Shown: one piece after another, positions 1-7,936 of the stretch
How the letters are laid out: every line of letters begins with the position of its first letter
Position numbering within the stretch: the first letter of the stretch is position 1
From: Chitinophagaceae bacterium
Lineage (GTDB): Bacteria > Bacteroidota > Bacteroidia > Chitinophagales > Chitinophagaceae
Assembly: GCA_020437365.1 (NCBI GenBank)
Contig: JAGQWM010000022.1
Span: 1-38,065, forward strand
Direction of reading: 5' to 3'
DNA length: 38,065 nucleotides
The notes under the pieces: model-generated
What the model was told of the DNA's origin: nothing
The model's input: only the letters and a program-made list of their open reading frames with translations
Databases searched by the model: none
Translations under genes and position numbers: made by a program

Positions 1-1437
1 CCAACTCATTCTATTTCCCTGGACCTGGCTTCGCCTAAAAATAATGGAAAAGGAATGTATGTAACCAATGTCAGCAACGGCCTTAAAATATTAACTGCTT
101 TGCACGACAATGATATTTATACAATTACACTCGATAAAACTTTGCAGGAAAATGATACGGCCAGCATCGTCATTGACTACCATGGTATTCCTTCCGATGG
201 ATTAATCATTTCCAAAAACAAATATGGCCATCGAACTTTTTTTGCCGACAACTGGCCCAACCGCGGACACAACTGGTTGCCTTGTCATGATGATCCGGCC
301 GATAAAGCTACCGTTGATTTTATCGTTACTGCACCGCAACATTATCAAGTAGTTGCCAACGGCATTCAAGTAGAAGAAACAAACCTGTCCGGTGATATGA
401 AAAAAACACATTGGAAAGAAGACGTTCCCATTTCTACCAAAGTCATGGTGATAGGCGCAGCAGATTTTGCCGTGAACCTTTCGGGTGCAGTCGGCGATTG
501 TATTCCGGTATATAGTTGGGTATATCCCGAAGACCGTGATAATGGTTTTTATGATTATGCACTGGCGGCAAAAATTCTACCTTGGTATATTCAAACTGTC
601 GGGCCGTATGCATATAAAAAACTGGCCAATGTACAATCCAAAACAATTTTCGGCGGATTAGAAAATGCCAATACTATTTTTTACACCGAAAATTCCATCG
701 ATGGAAGAAGAACATCTGAATCATTACTGGCGCATGAAATTGCACACCAGTGGTTTGGCAATTATGCTACCGAAAAATCGTTTGCCCATCTTTGGCTGAG
801 CGAAGGGTTTGCCACTTATATGACCATCCTTTATTTAAAACATCAATACGGAAAAGATACGGCCATTGCCATGCTGAAAAAAGACAGAACACAAGCCATT
901 GCCTTCGGCCATCGTAAACAATTGCCTGTCGTAAACGAAACAAAAAATTATATGCAATTGCTCAATGCCAACAGTTATCAAAAAGGCGGTTGGGTTTTAC
1001 ACATGCTGCAATGCGATTTGGGCGATTCCGTTTTTTTCGAAAGTATTCGTAAATATTATGCAACGTATGGTGGCAAAACAGCCGGCACCCGTGATTTACA
1101 AAAAGTTTTTGAAGATATTTCAGGAAAAAATTTGCAACAGTTTTTCGACCAATGGTTGTACAATCCGGTGAACCCGAAATTATCCATTAACTGGCGTTAT
1201 GACAGCAAATCAAAAAAAATCAACTTCGATATCAAACAACTCCAGGACGGCGATGCATTTTCATTGCCATTGGAAATAGCACTCATTTGCAAAGATGGCA
1301 GTACGGTACTCTCCCATTTCCAATTGTCGAAGAAAGAAGAAACAATCCAAATAACATCTGAACAAAAACCCGATAATATTACACTTGATCCCAACACAAA
1401 ATTGTTATTCGAAGGAAGTATTCGTGAAATAAAATAA
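1..1437 (+). CDS. M1 family metallopeptidase (3' part; 5' end outside window)
   Basis: Zinc aminopeptidase of the gluzincin (M1) family that removes N-terminal residues from peptides. The frame is open from base 1, and 18 codons precede the first Met at 55, so the true start lies upstream of the window. Counting from the first codon, the zinc motif HEIAHQWFGN starts at about residue 245, the third ligand lies in WLSEGFATY about 20 residues later, and the substrate-binding GGLEN motif (the GxMEN equivalent) lies about 28 residues before the HExxH. The N-terminal beta-domain and any signal peptide are mostly missing here. The piece ends soon after the catalytic and helical regions, as in short bacterial M1 enzymes. 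The ComM-like gene follows after 27 bp on the same strand. Family sure; substrate unknown. Confidence 0.93.
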   Translation, partial: PTHSISLDLASPKNNGKGMYVTNVSNGLKILTALHDNDIYTITLDKTLQENDTASIVIDYHGIPSDGLIISKNKYGHRTFFADNWPNRGHNWLPCHDDPADKATVDFIVTAPQHYQVVANGIQVEETNLSGDMKKTHWKEDVPISTKVMVIGAADFAVNLSGAVGDCIPVYSWVYPEDRDNGFYDYALAAKILPWYIQTVGPYAYKKLANVQSKTIFGGLENANTIFYTENSIDGRRTSESLLAHEIAHQWFGNYATEKSFAHLWLSEGFATYMTILYLKHQYGKDTAIAMLKKDRTQAIAFGHRKQLPVVNETKNYMQLLNANSYQKGGWVLHMLQCDLGDSVFFESIRKYYATYGGKTAGTRDLQKVFEDISGKNLQQFFDQWLYNPVNPKLSINWRYDSKSKKINFDIKQLQDGDAFSLPLEIALICKDGSTVLSHFQLSKKEETIQITSEQKPDNITLDPNTKLLFEGSIREIK

Positions 1438-1446
1438 TTCAGTTTT

Positions 1447-1460
1447 TATTTTTACCTTCA
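1447..1460 (+). promoter_or_regulatory. Candidate -7 box before the ComM-like gene
   Basis: TATTTTTA (1447-1454) overlaps TACCTTCA (1453-1460). Both resemble the Bacteroidota -7 consensus TAnnTTTG, and they end 10 and 4 bp before the ATG at 1465. No clear -33 TTG was found. If used, the transcript would have almost no leader. Confidence 0.3.
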
Positions 1461-1464
1461 AGAC

Positions 1465-3012
1465 ATGCTTGTAAAAACTTTCGGCAGTGCAGTCTTCGGC
1501 GTGGAAGCGCTAACCATAACGATTGAAGTCAATTGGTTAACTACAGGCAAAGACCCGATGATTGTAGGCTTGCCCGATAATGCGGTGAAAGAAAGTCTCC
1601 ACCGTATTGAAAGTACATTTAAAAATAACGGGTATAAAATTCCTCGTACTAAAATTGTGGTGAACCTGGCTCCCGCCGATATAAAAAAAAGTGGCACCGC
1701 TTTCGACCTACCGATTGCATTGGGCATTTTAGCCGCGTCGGAACAAATACAAAATCCACAGGCTATCAGCAATTATGTCATTATGGGTGAACTTTCACTC
1801 GATGGCGAAATCCGCCCCATCAAAGGTGCATTGCCTATTGCCATACAAGCCAGGAAAGAAAATTTTAAAGGCCTCATTGTACCAGAAAAAAATGAAAAAG
1901 AAGCTGGCATTGTCAACCAGTTAAATGTTTTTGGTGTTAACCACATCAAACAAGTCATTGCTTTTTTTGAAGACAATGAAACCGGTTTATCACCCATTAA
2001 AATAAATACAAGAGAAGAATTTGCTTATGCGCAAAGTGATTTCGATATAGATTTTCTGGACGTAAAAGGACAGGAAAATATAAAAAGAGCATTGGAAATA
2101 GCTGCTGCCGGCGGACATAATGCCATATTAATAGGACCGCCCGGTGCCGGCAAAACAATGTTGGCAAAAAGACTACCAACCATTTTACCACCGCTTACTT
2201 TGCAGGAAGCTTTAGAGACAACAAAAATTCATTCCGTAGCCGGTAAATTGGCGGATAATGCTACATTGATTTCACAACGGCCATTTCGCTCACCACATCA
2301 TACCATTAGCGATGTGGCATTGGTAGGTGGTGGCGGCCATCCGCAACCTGGTGAAATTTCATTGGCACATAATGGCGTTTTATTTCTTGATGAATTGCCC
2401 GAATTCAAACGAACGGTATTGGAAGTAATGCGCCAACCGATGGAAGAAAGAAGAGTCACCATTTCCCGGGCAAAGATTGCCGTAGATTTTCCGGCTTCTT
2501 TTATGTTGATGGCCAGCATGAATCCATGTCCTTGTGGTTTTTTTAATCATCCCGAAAGAGATTGCACTTGCCCGCCCGGCGCTGTTCAAAAATATTTGAA
2601 TAAAATTTCGGGGCCCTTGTTAGACCGTATTGATTTGCATGTGGAAGTAACGCCGGTTCCTTTCAGCGAATTATCCTCCATCAAACCGCAGGAAAACTCT
2701 GCAGCCATTCGGGAACGAGTGATAGCAGCAAGAGAAAAACAAGCTGAACGGTATAAAAACTATGAAGGCATTTATTGCAATGCACAAATGAGCAGCAAGC
2801 TGCTGAAAGAAATTTGTGTCATCGATAAAGTAGGTGCCAATTTGTTGAAAACAGCCATGGAAAAACTAAACCTCTCTGCCCGGGCTTACGACCGTATTTT
2901 AAAAGTATCGAGAACCATTGCCGATTTGGATAATGCCGATGCTATAAAACCAGAACACCTGGCAGAAGCCATTCAATACAGAAGCCTTGACAGGGAAGGC
3001 TGGACAGGATAA
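1465..3012 (+). CDS. comM: YifB/ComM-family Mg-chelatase-like AAA+ ATPase
   Basis: 515 aa, the normal length for the family. The N-terminal domain is the Lon-protease-like ChlI fold (about 1-170). The AAA+ core follows, with Walker A GPPGAGKT at about 224-231 and Walker B in VLFLDELPEF. A Cys-rich loop (NPCPCGFF, then CTCPPG) is followed by the LLDRIDLHVEV element, and the C-terminal helical Mg_chelatase domain closes the protein. ComM is known in Haemophilus and Vibrio as a hexameric helicase that extends branch migration of incoming DNA in natural transformation; the same job here is inference. The Met start matches the conserved N-terminus (VKTFGSAVFGVEA). It is the second gene of a + strand run and may be served by its own promoter. 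Confidence 0.93.
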   Translation: MLVKTFGSAVFGVEALTITIEVNWLTTGKDPMIVGLPDNAVKESLHRIESTFKNNGYKIPRTKIVVNLAPADIKKSGTAFDLPIALGILAASEQIQNPQAISNYVIMGELSLDGEIRPIKGALPIAIQARKENFKGLIVPEKNEKEAGIVNQLNVFGVNHIKQVIAFFEDNETGLSPIKINTREEFAYAQSDFDIDFLDVKGQENIKRALEIAAAGGHNAILIGPPGAGKTMLAKRLPTILPPLTLQEALETTKIHSVAGKLADNATLISQRPFRSPHHTISDVALVGGGGHPQPGEISLAHNGVLFLDELPEFKRTVLEVMRQPMEERRVTISRAKIAVDFPASFMLMASMNPCPCGFFNHPERDCTCPPGAVQKYLNKISGPLLDRIDLHVEVTPVPFSELSSIKPQENSAAIRERVIAAREKQAERYKNYEGIYCNAQMSSKLLKEICVIDKVGANLLKTAMEKLNLSARAYDRILKVSRTIADLDNADAIKPEHLAEAIQYRSLDREGWTG

Positions 3013-3140
3013 AAACGAACACTATAAACATACCTTGCATAAGATTGAACTGATATATTGTCATTTTTTCCGAAAATTGTATAATGTTTGGTATCTATCC
3101 GGGATTCAATTTTGAAAAACAATACACTAACAAATAATTC

Positions 3141-4916
3141 ATGAAAATACTGCTCAGGTATCTGAAACCGCATAAATGGCTCGTCGTGCTGGTGTTGCTT
3201 TTATCAGCAATGAATATTAGTTTTTCGCTGATCGATCCCATCATCTTCGGCCGCCTGATAGATTTGGGTTATAAATACCATGACAATAGTGCAGCCTATC
3301 AACCTTTCTGGTGGGAGTTTGCCCGGCCTTTATTTACTTTGCTCGGCGCTTCCATCGGTGTGGCTATGGTCAGCCGTATTGCCAAGGCATTCCAGGATTA
3401 TTTTTTAAACGTTGTAACGCAAAAATTCGGCGCCAATATTTTTACCGAAGGATTGCATCATTCCATGGGATTGCCTTACCAGGAATTTGAAGACCAGCGT
3501 AGCGGCGAAACCCTGGGTATTTTGCAAAAAGTAAGATTGGATACCGAAAAATTTATTTCGGCATTTGTCAATTTTCTTTTTCCTGTAATTGTCGGTATTA
3601 TATTCGTGGCCATTTTTGCTTACCGGATTCATCCCATGTTGCCGTTAATTTATTTCGGTGGCATTTTCTTACTTACCATTATTTCCAATTATTTAAGTAA
3701 AAAAATAAAAACGATACAAAAAGTAATTGTATCGGAAACCACATCACTGGCCGGTTCCACTACAGAATCATTGCGCAATATTGAACTGGTAAAAAGCCTC
3801 GGGCTTACCAAGCAGGAAGTGAACCGGTTGAATAAAAACACATTTAAAATTCTGAAACTCGAATTGAAAAAAGTAAAACGTATTCGCAGTATCAGTTTTA
3901 TACAAGGCACATTTGTCAATACATTGCGGCAGGTGATTCTTTTCTTTTTGATGTGGATGATTTTCAGAAATGAAATGCAACCCTGGCAATTGGCCACCAT
4001 GCAAATATTTTCATTTTTTGTTTTTGGCCCTTTACAGGAAATCGGCAATATCATTCTCAGCTACCGCGAAGCACAGGCTTCTTTGGAAAATTTCGACAAC
4101 CTGATGAAGAAGGAACCCGAATCACAATCGGCCCACCCGAAACACCTGGGCAAAATAGAAACACTGGCTTTCGATAAAGTGGGATTCAAACATGCAACCG
4201 CCACACAACATGCCATCAATGAAATAAGTTTTAAAGTGAACACCGGCGAAACCGTAGCTTTTGTAGGACCTTCCGGTTCCGGGAAAACAACTTTGATGAA
4301 ATTGCTCGTGGGTTTGTACCGGCCACAACGAGGTAAAATATTTTATAACGGAATGGATGAAGGCAGTATTGATTTTGAAGACTTGCGCAACCAGATTGGA
4401 TTCGTAACACAGGACACACAATTATTTTCGGGCACTATTCGTGAAAACCTGACTTTTGTAAAACCCGATGCGGATGATGCTGCCGTACAGGAAGTATTGC
4501 AAAAAGCAGCCTGTACCAGCCTACTGGAAAGAGCCGAAAAAGGCCTGGATACTATGATTGGCGAAGGCGGCTTAAAACTTTCCGGCGGCGAAAAGCAACG
4601 GCTTTCTATAGCAAGAGCCCTGATACGCAAGCCGCAGTTATTATTATTTGACGAAGCTACCTCGGCACTCGATTCCATTACCGAAGAAGCCATTACCGAT
4701 ACCATTCGTGAAATATCGGGCAATGGCAAACAAATTACCATTTTGATTGCACACCGGCTTTCTACCATTATGCATGCCGACCGGATTTATGTATTGGAAA
4801 AAGGCGATATAGTAGAAACCGGCAACCACGAAAAACTTTTGGAAGAAAAAGGATTATATTATGCCATGTGGCGGCAGCAAATCGGCGAAAGAAAATCTAA
4901 AATATACGTAGCATAA
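3141..4916 (+). CDS. ABC exporter half-transporter (membrane + ATPase domains fused)
   Basis: 591 aa. The N-terminal half is a six-helix ABC transmembrane domain (about 15-310); the C-terminal half is the nucleotide-binding domain. Walker A GPSGSGKTT lies at 376-384, signature LSGGE at 480-484, Walker B LLLFDEATSALD with D504/E505, and the H-loop His at 538. All catalytic elements are intact. Members of this MsbA/multidrug-exporter type work as dimers in the inner membrane, flipping lipids or exporting drugs or peptides; the substrate cannot be told. No C39 peptidase or HlyD partner is present, which argues against a bacteriocin exporter. The rhodanese gene starts 3 bp after its stop, so the two are very likely co-transcribed. 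Confidence 0.92.
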   Translation: MKILLRYLKPHKWLVVLVLLLSAMNISFSLIDPIIFGRLIDLGYKYHDNSAAYQPFWWEFARPLFTLLGASIGVAMVSRIAKAFQDYFLNVVTQKFGANIFTEGLHHSMGLPYQEFEDQRSGETLGILQKVRLDTEKFISAFVNFLFPVIVGIIFVAIFAYRIHPMLPLIYFGGIFLLTIISNYLSKKIKTIQKVIVSETTSLAGSTTESLRNIELVKSLGLTKQEVNRLNKNTFKILKLELKKVKRIRSISFIQGTFVNTLRQVILFFLMWMIFRNEMQPWQLATMQIFSFFVFGPLQEIGNIILSYREAQASLENFDNLMKKEPESQSAHPKHLGKIETLAFDKVGFKHATATQHAINEISFKVNTGETVAFVGPSGSGKTTLMKLLVGLYRPQRGKIFYNGMDEGSIDFEDLRNQIGFVTQDTQLFSGTIRENLTFVKPDADDAAVQEVLQKAACTSLLERAEKGLDTMIGEGGLKLSGGEKQRLSIARALIRKPQLLLFDEATSALDSITEEAITDTIREISGNGKQITILIAHRLSTIMHADRIYVLEKGDIVETGNHEKLLEEKGLYYAMWRQQIGERKSKIYVA

Positions 4917-4919
4917 ACT

Positions 4920-5234
4920 ATGAGCATCTTATCATTTCTCGGTTTTGGAAAAAACACCGTACAAAAAGCATTGGAAAACGGTGCTGTTATTATTGACGTA
5001 AGAACGGTCAATGAATACGACCGCGGAAGAATCCCGGAATCGCTGAACATACCTGTTAATTTGATTGACACCAATATTGAAAGAATAAAAGGAATGGAGC
5101 GGCCGGTTGTTTGCTGCTGCGAATCCGGTATGCGAAGCGGCAAGGCCGTACGTATCTTAAAAAGCCACGGCATAAAAGACGTACACAATGGCGGCAACTG
5201 GATGAAGGTGTTGAAAATGGTGAATAATTTGTAA
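4920..5234 (+). CDS. Single-domain rhodanese-like protein
   Basis: 104 aa, one rhodanese domain. The IIDVRTVNEYDRGRIP stretch (about 24-39) is the CH2A motif and the active loop is C67-E-S-G-M-R-S. The catalytic cysteine is the last of three in a row (C65-C67), an unusual Cys cluster just before the loop. Family members carry persulfide sulfur from thiosulfate or other donors to acceptors such as cyanide or sulfur-relay proteins; the partner here is not known. It has no signal peptide and is probably cytoplasmic. The ATG lies 3 bp after the stop of the ABC exporter, indicating translational coupling. It is the last gene before the accessory island. Confidence 0.9.
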   Translation: MSILSFLGFGKNTVQKALENGAVIIDVRTVNEYDRGRIPESLNIPVNLIDTNIERIKGMERPVVCCCESGMRSGKAVRILKSHGIKDVHNGGNWMKVLKMVNNL

Positions 5235-5254
5235 GAGGAAAATAAAAAATAAAT

Positions 5255-6073
5255 TTACTCGTCAAAAGGGCTCTTTATATTTTGTAGCATAGGCGAGGTA
5301 ACTTGTGTATAGAGCATTGTTGTTTTAATGGAATTATGTCCTAATAATTTTTGAATGATTCTTATGTCAGTTCCTTTTTCCAATAAATGAGTAGCATAGC
5401 TGTGGCGTAATGAATGTGCTGAAAATTCTTTTTTTATATTGGCTCGTTTTGCTGCTGCTTTCAAAAATTTATTAAAGCTGGAAGTACTGTATTTACCTCT
5501 CTTTTGTCCTTCAAATAAATAAATTTTAGGCGAATATTCCTTATAATAAGCCCTTAACATGAGTAACAATTTTTCAGAAAGAGGAACTATCCGATCTTTC
5601 CTGCCTTTGGCTTGTTTAACATGAATAATCATTCTTTTCGAGTCAATATCTAAAATTTTCATATTTATCATTTCGCCCACTCTAAGACCTGCACTATAGA
5701 CCAAAGCTATCATCGATTTATGTTTACTATTTTTAGCAGCATAGATGAGAGAATTTACATCCTGAAGGGAAAGAATAACGGGCAATGTTTTGCTATTTCT
5801 TTTTGGAACTAATAATTCAAGATGAATATTTTTGTTATAAATTTCTTTATAGTACAATTTTAATCCCAGTGCAATTTGCTTTTGGTAAGCAATAGAAATA
5901 TTCTTCGAATGAATTAATTCGTAAAAATATTGATGTAGTTGATCTTCCGAAACATCATGTAAAGGTTTTTGAAAATAGCTCCGGGCTAGTTTTACTACAG
6001 ATTCATATGCCTTGATTGTATTCAAGCTATACCGTTTGACTTCCAATATTTTCACAAAATCGGTAATACTCAT
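5255..6073 (-). CDS. Tyrosine recombinase (XerC/D-like integrase) next to a cassette array
   Basis: 272 aa site-specific recombinase. An N-terminal SAM-like core-binding domain (about 3-85) precedes the catalytic domain with all expected residues: R131 (GLRVGE), K156, H220 and R223 (HSLRH), H246 (LLGHNS) and nucleophile Y255 (TTMLYTQV). The tail ends IKSPFDE, resembling the SPLD tail of integron integrases. Between the hairpin lysine and the HxxR box there is no extra 20-residue IntI-specific patch, so this is not a classical IntI. The gene is rich in AAA, ATT and AAT codons, unlike the exporter beside it. It reads toward the rhodanese gene and is divergent from the cassette-like units starting at about 6161, the layout of an integron platform. 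A plain XerC/D role is unlikely given this setting. Confidence 0.9.
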   Translation of the reverse strand: MSITDFVKILEVKRYSLNTIKAYESVVKLARSYFQKPLHDVSEDQLHQYFYELIHSKNISIAYQKQIALGLKLYYKEIYNKNIHLELLVPKRNSKTLPVILSLQDVNSLIYAAKNSKHKSMIALVYSAGLRVGEMINMKILDIDSKRMIIHVKQAKGRKDRIVPLSEKLLLMLRAYYKEYSPKIYLFEGQKRGKYSTSSFNKFLKAAAKRANIKKEFSAHSLRHSYATHLLEKGTDIRIIQKLLGHNSIKTTMLYTQVTSPMLQNIKSPFDE

Positions 6074-6149
6074 ATTGCTACGAATTTAAATATTAATCCA
6101 AAAATGTATTACATTTATACCAAATAGTAATAATAAAAGGTAAACTCCT

Positions 6150-6157
6150 TATATTTT
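6150..6157 (+). promoter_or_regulatory. Candidate cassette promoter -7 box
   Basis: TATATTTT matches TAnnTTTG at 7 of 8 positions and lies between the recombinase and the first cassette gene, just upstream of the attI-like core at 6161. It could act like the Pc promoter of integrons and drive the array. No convincing -33 element is visible. Confidence 0.3.
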
Positions 6158-6160
6158 ATA

Positions 6161-6171
6161 GTTAGCTGCAA
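6161..6171 (+). other. attI-like recombination boundary (candidate)
   Basis: GTTAGCTGCAA matches 8 of 11 positions of the right end of the attC-like site at 7218-7228 (GTTGGTAGCAA). It lies 35 bp before the first cassette gene's ATG; the equivalent distance in the second unit is 31 bp. In an integron this is where the G/TT crossover would occur. The function is inferred from position and similarity only. Confidence 0.4.
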
Positions 6172-6195
6172 CCTGAATAAGCAAATACCTATAAA

Positions 6196-7083
6196 ATGGA
6201 TAGAAAAAGGTTCTTAAAATCATTGGCATTATTACCATTAATAGGTTCTACTATGAATTTAAAAGATTTAAATAAAATGACTTCTTCAATGAGTAATACA
6301 GATAAAATGCCTGTATTATTCCTTGGACACGGAAGCCCAATGAATGCTATTGAAGAAAACGAATTTGTTCAAGGCTTTAGAAAAATTGGGAAAGAAATAG
6401 AAAAGCCAAACGCCATACTATGTATTTCTGCGCATTGGGAAACCAGAGGAACATATGTAACAGCAATGCAAAACCCACCAACTATTCACGATTTTGGTGG
6501 TTTTCCGCAAGCATTATTTGATATACAATATCCAGCACCAGGAAGTCCAGAATTAGCAAACCAAACCAAACAGCTAATCACGAAAACAAAGGTAGAATTA
6601 GATGACAAATGGGGACTTGACCACGGAGCGTGGAGTGTTATAAAGCACCTTTATCCAAATGCAGACATTCCCGTAATTCAAATGAGCATAGACTATACAC
6701 AACCTGCCCATTATCATTACGAATTGGCGAAACAAATTAGTGCTCTTCGACAAAAAGGTGTACTTATTATAGGAAGTGGAAATATGGTACATAACCTACG
6801 AATGGTTGCTTGGAACAAACTCAACGAAGAATTTGCTTTTGATTGGGCAACAGAAGCCAACGAAAAAATGAAAAATCATATTTTAAGTGGCGATTTTCAA
6901 CCCTTGATTGATTTCAAATCACAAGGAAGAGCTTTTGATTTGGCTATTCCTACACCCGAACACTATTTGCCACTACTCTACACCTTGGCTTTAAGAGAAG
7001 AAAAGGAAGAAATAACCTTATTTAACGATAAACCCGTTGGAGGTTCTTTGACAATGACATCCTTAAAGATTGAACCAAATTAA
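6196..7083 (+). CDS. ygiD: 4,5-DOPA-type extradiol ring-cleavage dioxygenase (YgiD/DODA family)
   Basis: 295 aa. Class III extradiol dioxygenase-like fold of the LigB/DODA type, which opens catechol rings of DOPA-like substrates using a single metal. The four His expected as zinc ligands in YgiD are present: H45 (LGHGSP), H80 (SAHWE), H199 (GNMVHN) and H256 (PTPEHYLP), plus LDHGAWS at about 141. It is roughly 23 residues longer at the N-terminus than E. coli YgiD. The extra part (basic RKR, then a hydrophobic LALLPLIG run) resembles a weak signal or anchor, so it may be periplasmic. It is the only gene in the first cassette-like unit, and its stop lies 10 bp before the attC-like palindrome. 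The physiological substrate is unknown. Confidence 0.9.
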   Translation: MDRKRFLKSLALLPLIGSTMNLKDLNKMTSSMSNTDKMPVLFLGHGSPMNAIEENEFVQGFRKIGKEIEKPNAILCISAHWETRGTYVTAMQNPPTIHDFGGFPQALFDIQYPAPGSPELANQTKQLITKTKVELDDKWGLDHGAWSVIKHLYPNADIPVIQMSIDYTQPAHYHYELAKQISALRQKGVLIIGSGNMVHNLRMVAWNKLNEEFAFDWATEANEKMKNHILSGDFQPLIDFKSQGRAFDLAIPTPEHYLPLLYTLALREEKEEITLFNDKPVGGSLTMTSLKIEPN

Positions 7084-7093
7084 AAAGGCAGCA

Positions 7094-7226
7094 GCTAACA
7101 ACGTATATAAAAAATAGCGGTTTAAGTGCTAAAATGAAAATGAATTTTATAAATTTAATGCCATTTATAATCTGAAAAGTTAGTGCGTAAAATCCGCTAC
7201 TTTTCATATACAAGACCGTTGGTAGC
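7094..7226 (+). repeat. attC-like imperfect palindrome (133 bp)
   Basis: The ends GCTAACAACG (7094-7103) and CGTTGGTAGC (7217-7226) are inverted copies with one mismatch. Further in, TAGCGG (7115-7120) pairs with CCGCTA (7194-7199), TATAT near 7104 pairs with ATATA near 7206, and AAGTGCTAA (7124-7132) faces TTAGTGCG (7180-7187). The right arm carries about six extra unpaired bases (7211-7216), giving the asymmetry known from integron attC sites. The centre (about 7133-7179) is an unpaired A+T-rich loop. It starts 10 bp after the dioxygenase stop and ends 22 bp before the next gene. No T-tract follows, so it is not a terminator. Confidence 0.6.
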
Positions 7227-7248
7227 AATGTTTACAGACCTCACGTTT

Positions 7249-7824
7249 ATGAAAATAATTTCAGGACTTTTATTGCTTTTAATCATCGGTTGTTCGGACA
7301 ACAAATCCAAAGTAGACAACAAACATAAATCGGACAACCAGACTTTAGACTTTGGTTCATTCACTATTATGACACCAATCAGTTGGACAAAGATTAAGGC
7401 ACAAGGAGCAGACAGTTACGTTGGGCGAATTGCAATTGATAATATCGACACATTAGATTTTGACTTAGGTTGGTACTCAAACACCTTGACAGAACCAGAA
7501 CCACAAATCATTGAACGTTCAATGTTAAAGAATATGGATGTGCTGGACACGACACAATTCATTATCGTTGACAGTCGCAAAGGCATTGACCCCGACAAAT
7601 ACAAAAAGAATAATGTTTCGTGGGACACAATTGATGGACGCAAAGCAAAAATTGTTTTTCCAAGACAATCAGGCGTTGGCACGACAGGAATTTATATTGA
7701 CAGTTTATGGCAAGCGGGTTCTGACATAGACAGATTTAATTTGTATGGAGACAATTTAAAGCCAGCAAACAAAAAGCTATTTCTTGAAGCATTAAGGACG
7801 TTGAAATTTCACAAAACGAAATAA
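7249..7824 (+). CDS. Hypothetical lipoprotein (second cassette gene)
   Basis: The chosen ATG gives 191 aa that begin with a short basic end, a Leu/Ile-rich core and the lipobox LIIGC, so it is a predicted lipoprotein. A GTG at 7183 in the same frame would add 22 residues but would lie inside the palindrome and spoil the signal peptide. The mature part is soluble, polar and Asp-rich, with no motif I recognise; the pattern of strands and the PISWTKIKAQGAD opening recall small lipoproteins of unknown function in Bacteroidota. It is the only gene of the second cassette-like unit. Its stop lies 4 bp before the half-site at 7829. The A+T-rich codons match the recombinase rather than the flanking chromosome. 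Confidence 0.75.
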   Translation: MKIISGLLLLLIIGCSDNKSKVDNKHKSDNQTLDFGSFTIMTPISWTKIKAQGADSYVGRIAIDNIDTLDFDLGWYSNTLTEPEPQIIERSMLKNMDVLDTTQFIIVDSRKGIDPDKYKKNNVSWDTIDGRKAKIVFPRQSGVGTTGIYIDSLWQAGSDIDRFNLYGDNLKPANKKLFLEALRTLKFHKTK

Positions 7825-7828
7825 CACT

Positions 7829-7837
7829 GCTACCAAC
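7829..7837 (+). repeat. Orphan left half of a second attC-like site
   Basis: GCTACCAAC is the exact reverse complement of the GTTGGTAGC end at 7218-7226, and sits 4 bp after the lipoprotein stop, just where the next attC-like site should begin. No matching right half is seen downstream. The following bases (GGGTCAATGTTGCACAACC at 7840-7858) may be the outer end of the IS1182-type element that interrupted it. Confidence 0.4.
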
Positions 7838-7936
7838 ATGGGTCAATGTTGCACAACCCCTCTTAAAATTGATAATAAAACGGAAAACGGCTTCTTTAGA
7901 AACCTTTCCTCAATCCGGTTTTTTACAACCGGGTTT

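Noticed and set aside
5255..6073. The recombinase as housekeeping XerC or XerD
   Set aside because: Its length and motifs would allow it, but it lies beside cassette-like units and a palindromic site, has A+T-rich codons unlike its neighbours, and ends with a SPFD-type tail. The mobile interpretation fits better, though a tree is needed.
4920..6073. Toxin-antitoxin or defence system around the rhodanese and recombinase
   Set aside because: No nuclease, kinase, restriction or antitoxin-like gene is found between 3141 and 9572.
7094..7226. The palindrome as an intrinsic terminator
   Set aside because: The arms are separated by about 50 bases of loop, no T-tract follows, and the ends repeat at cassette boundaries.
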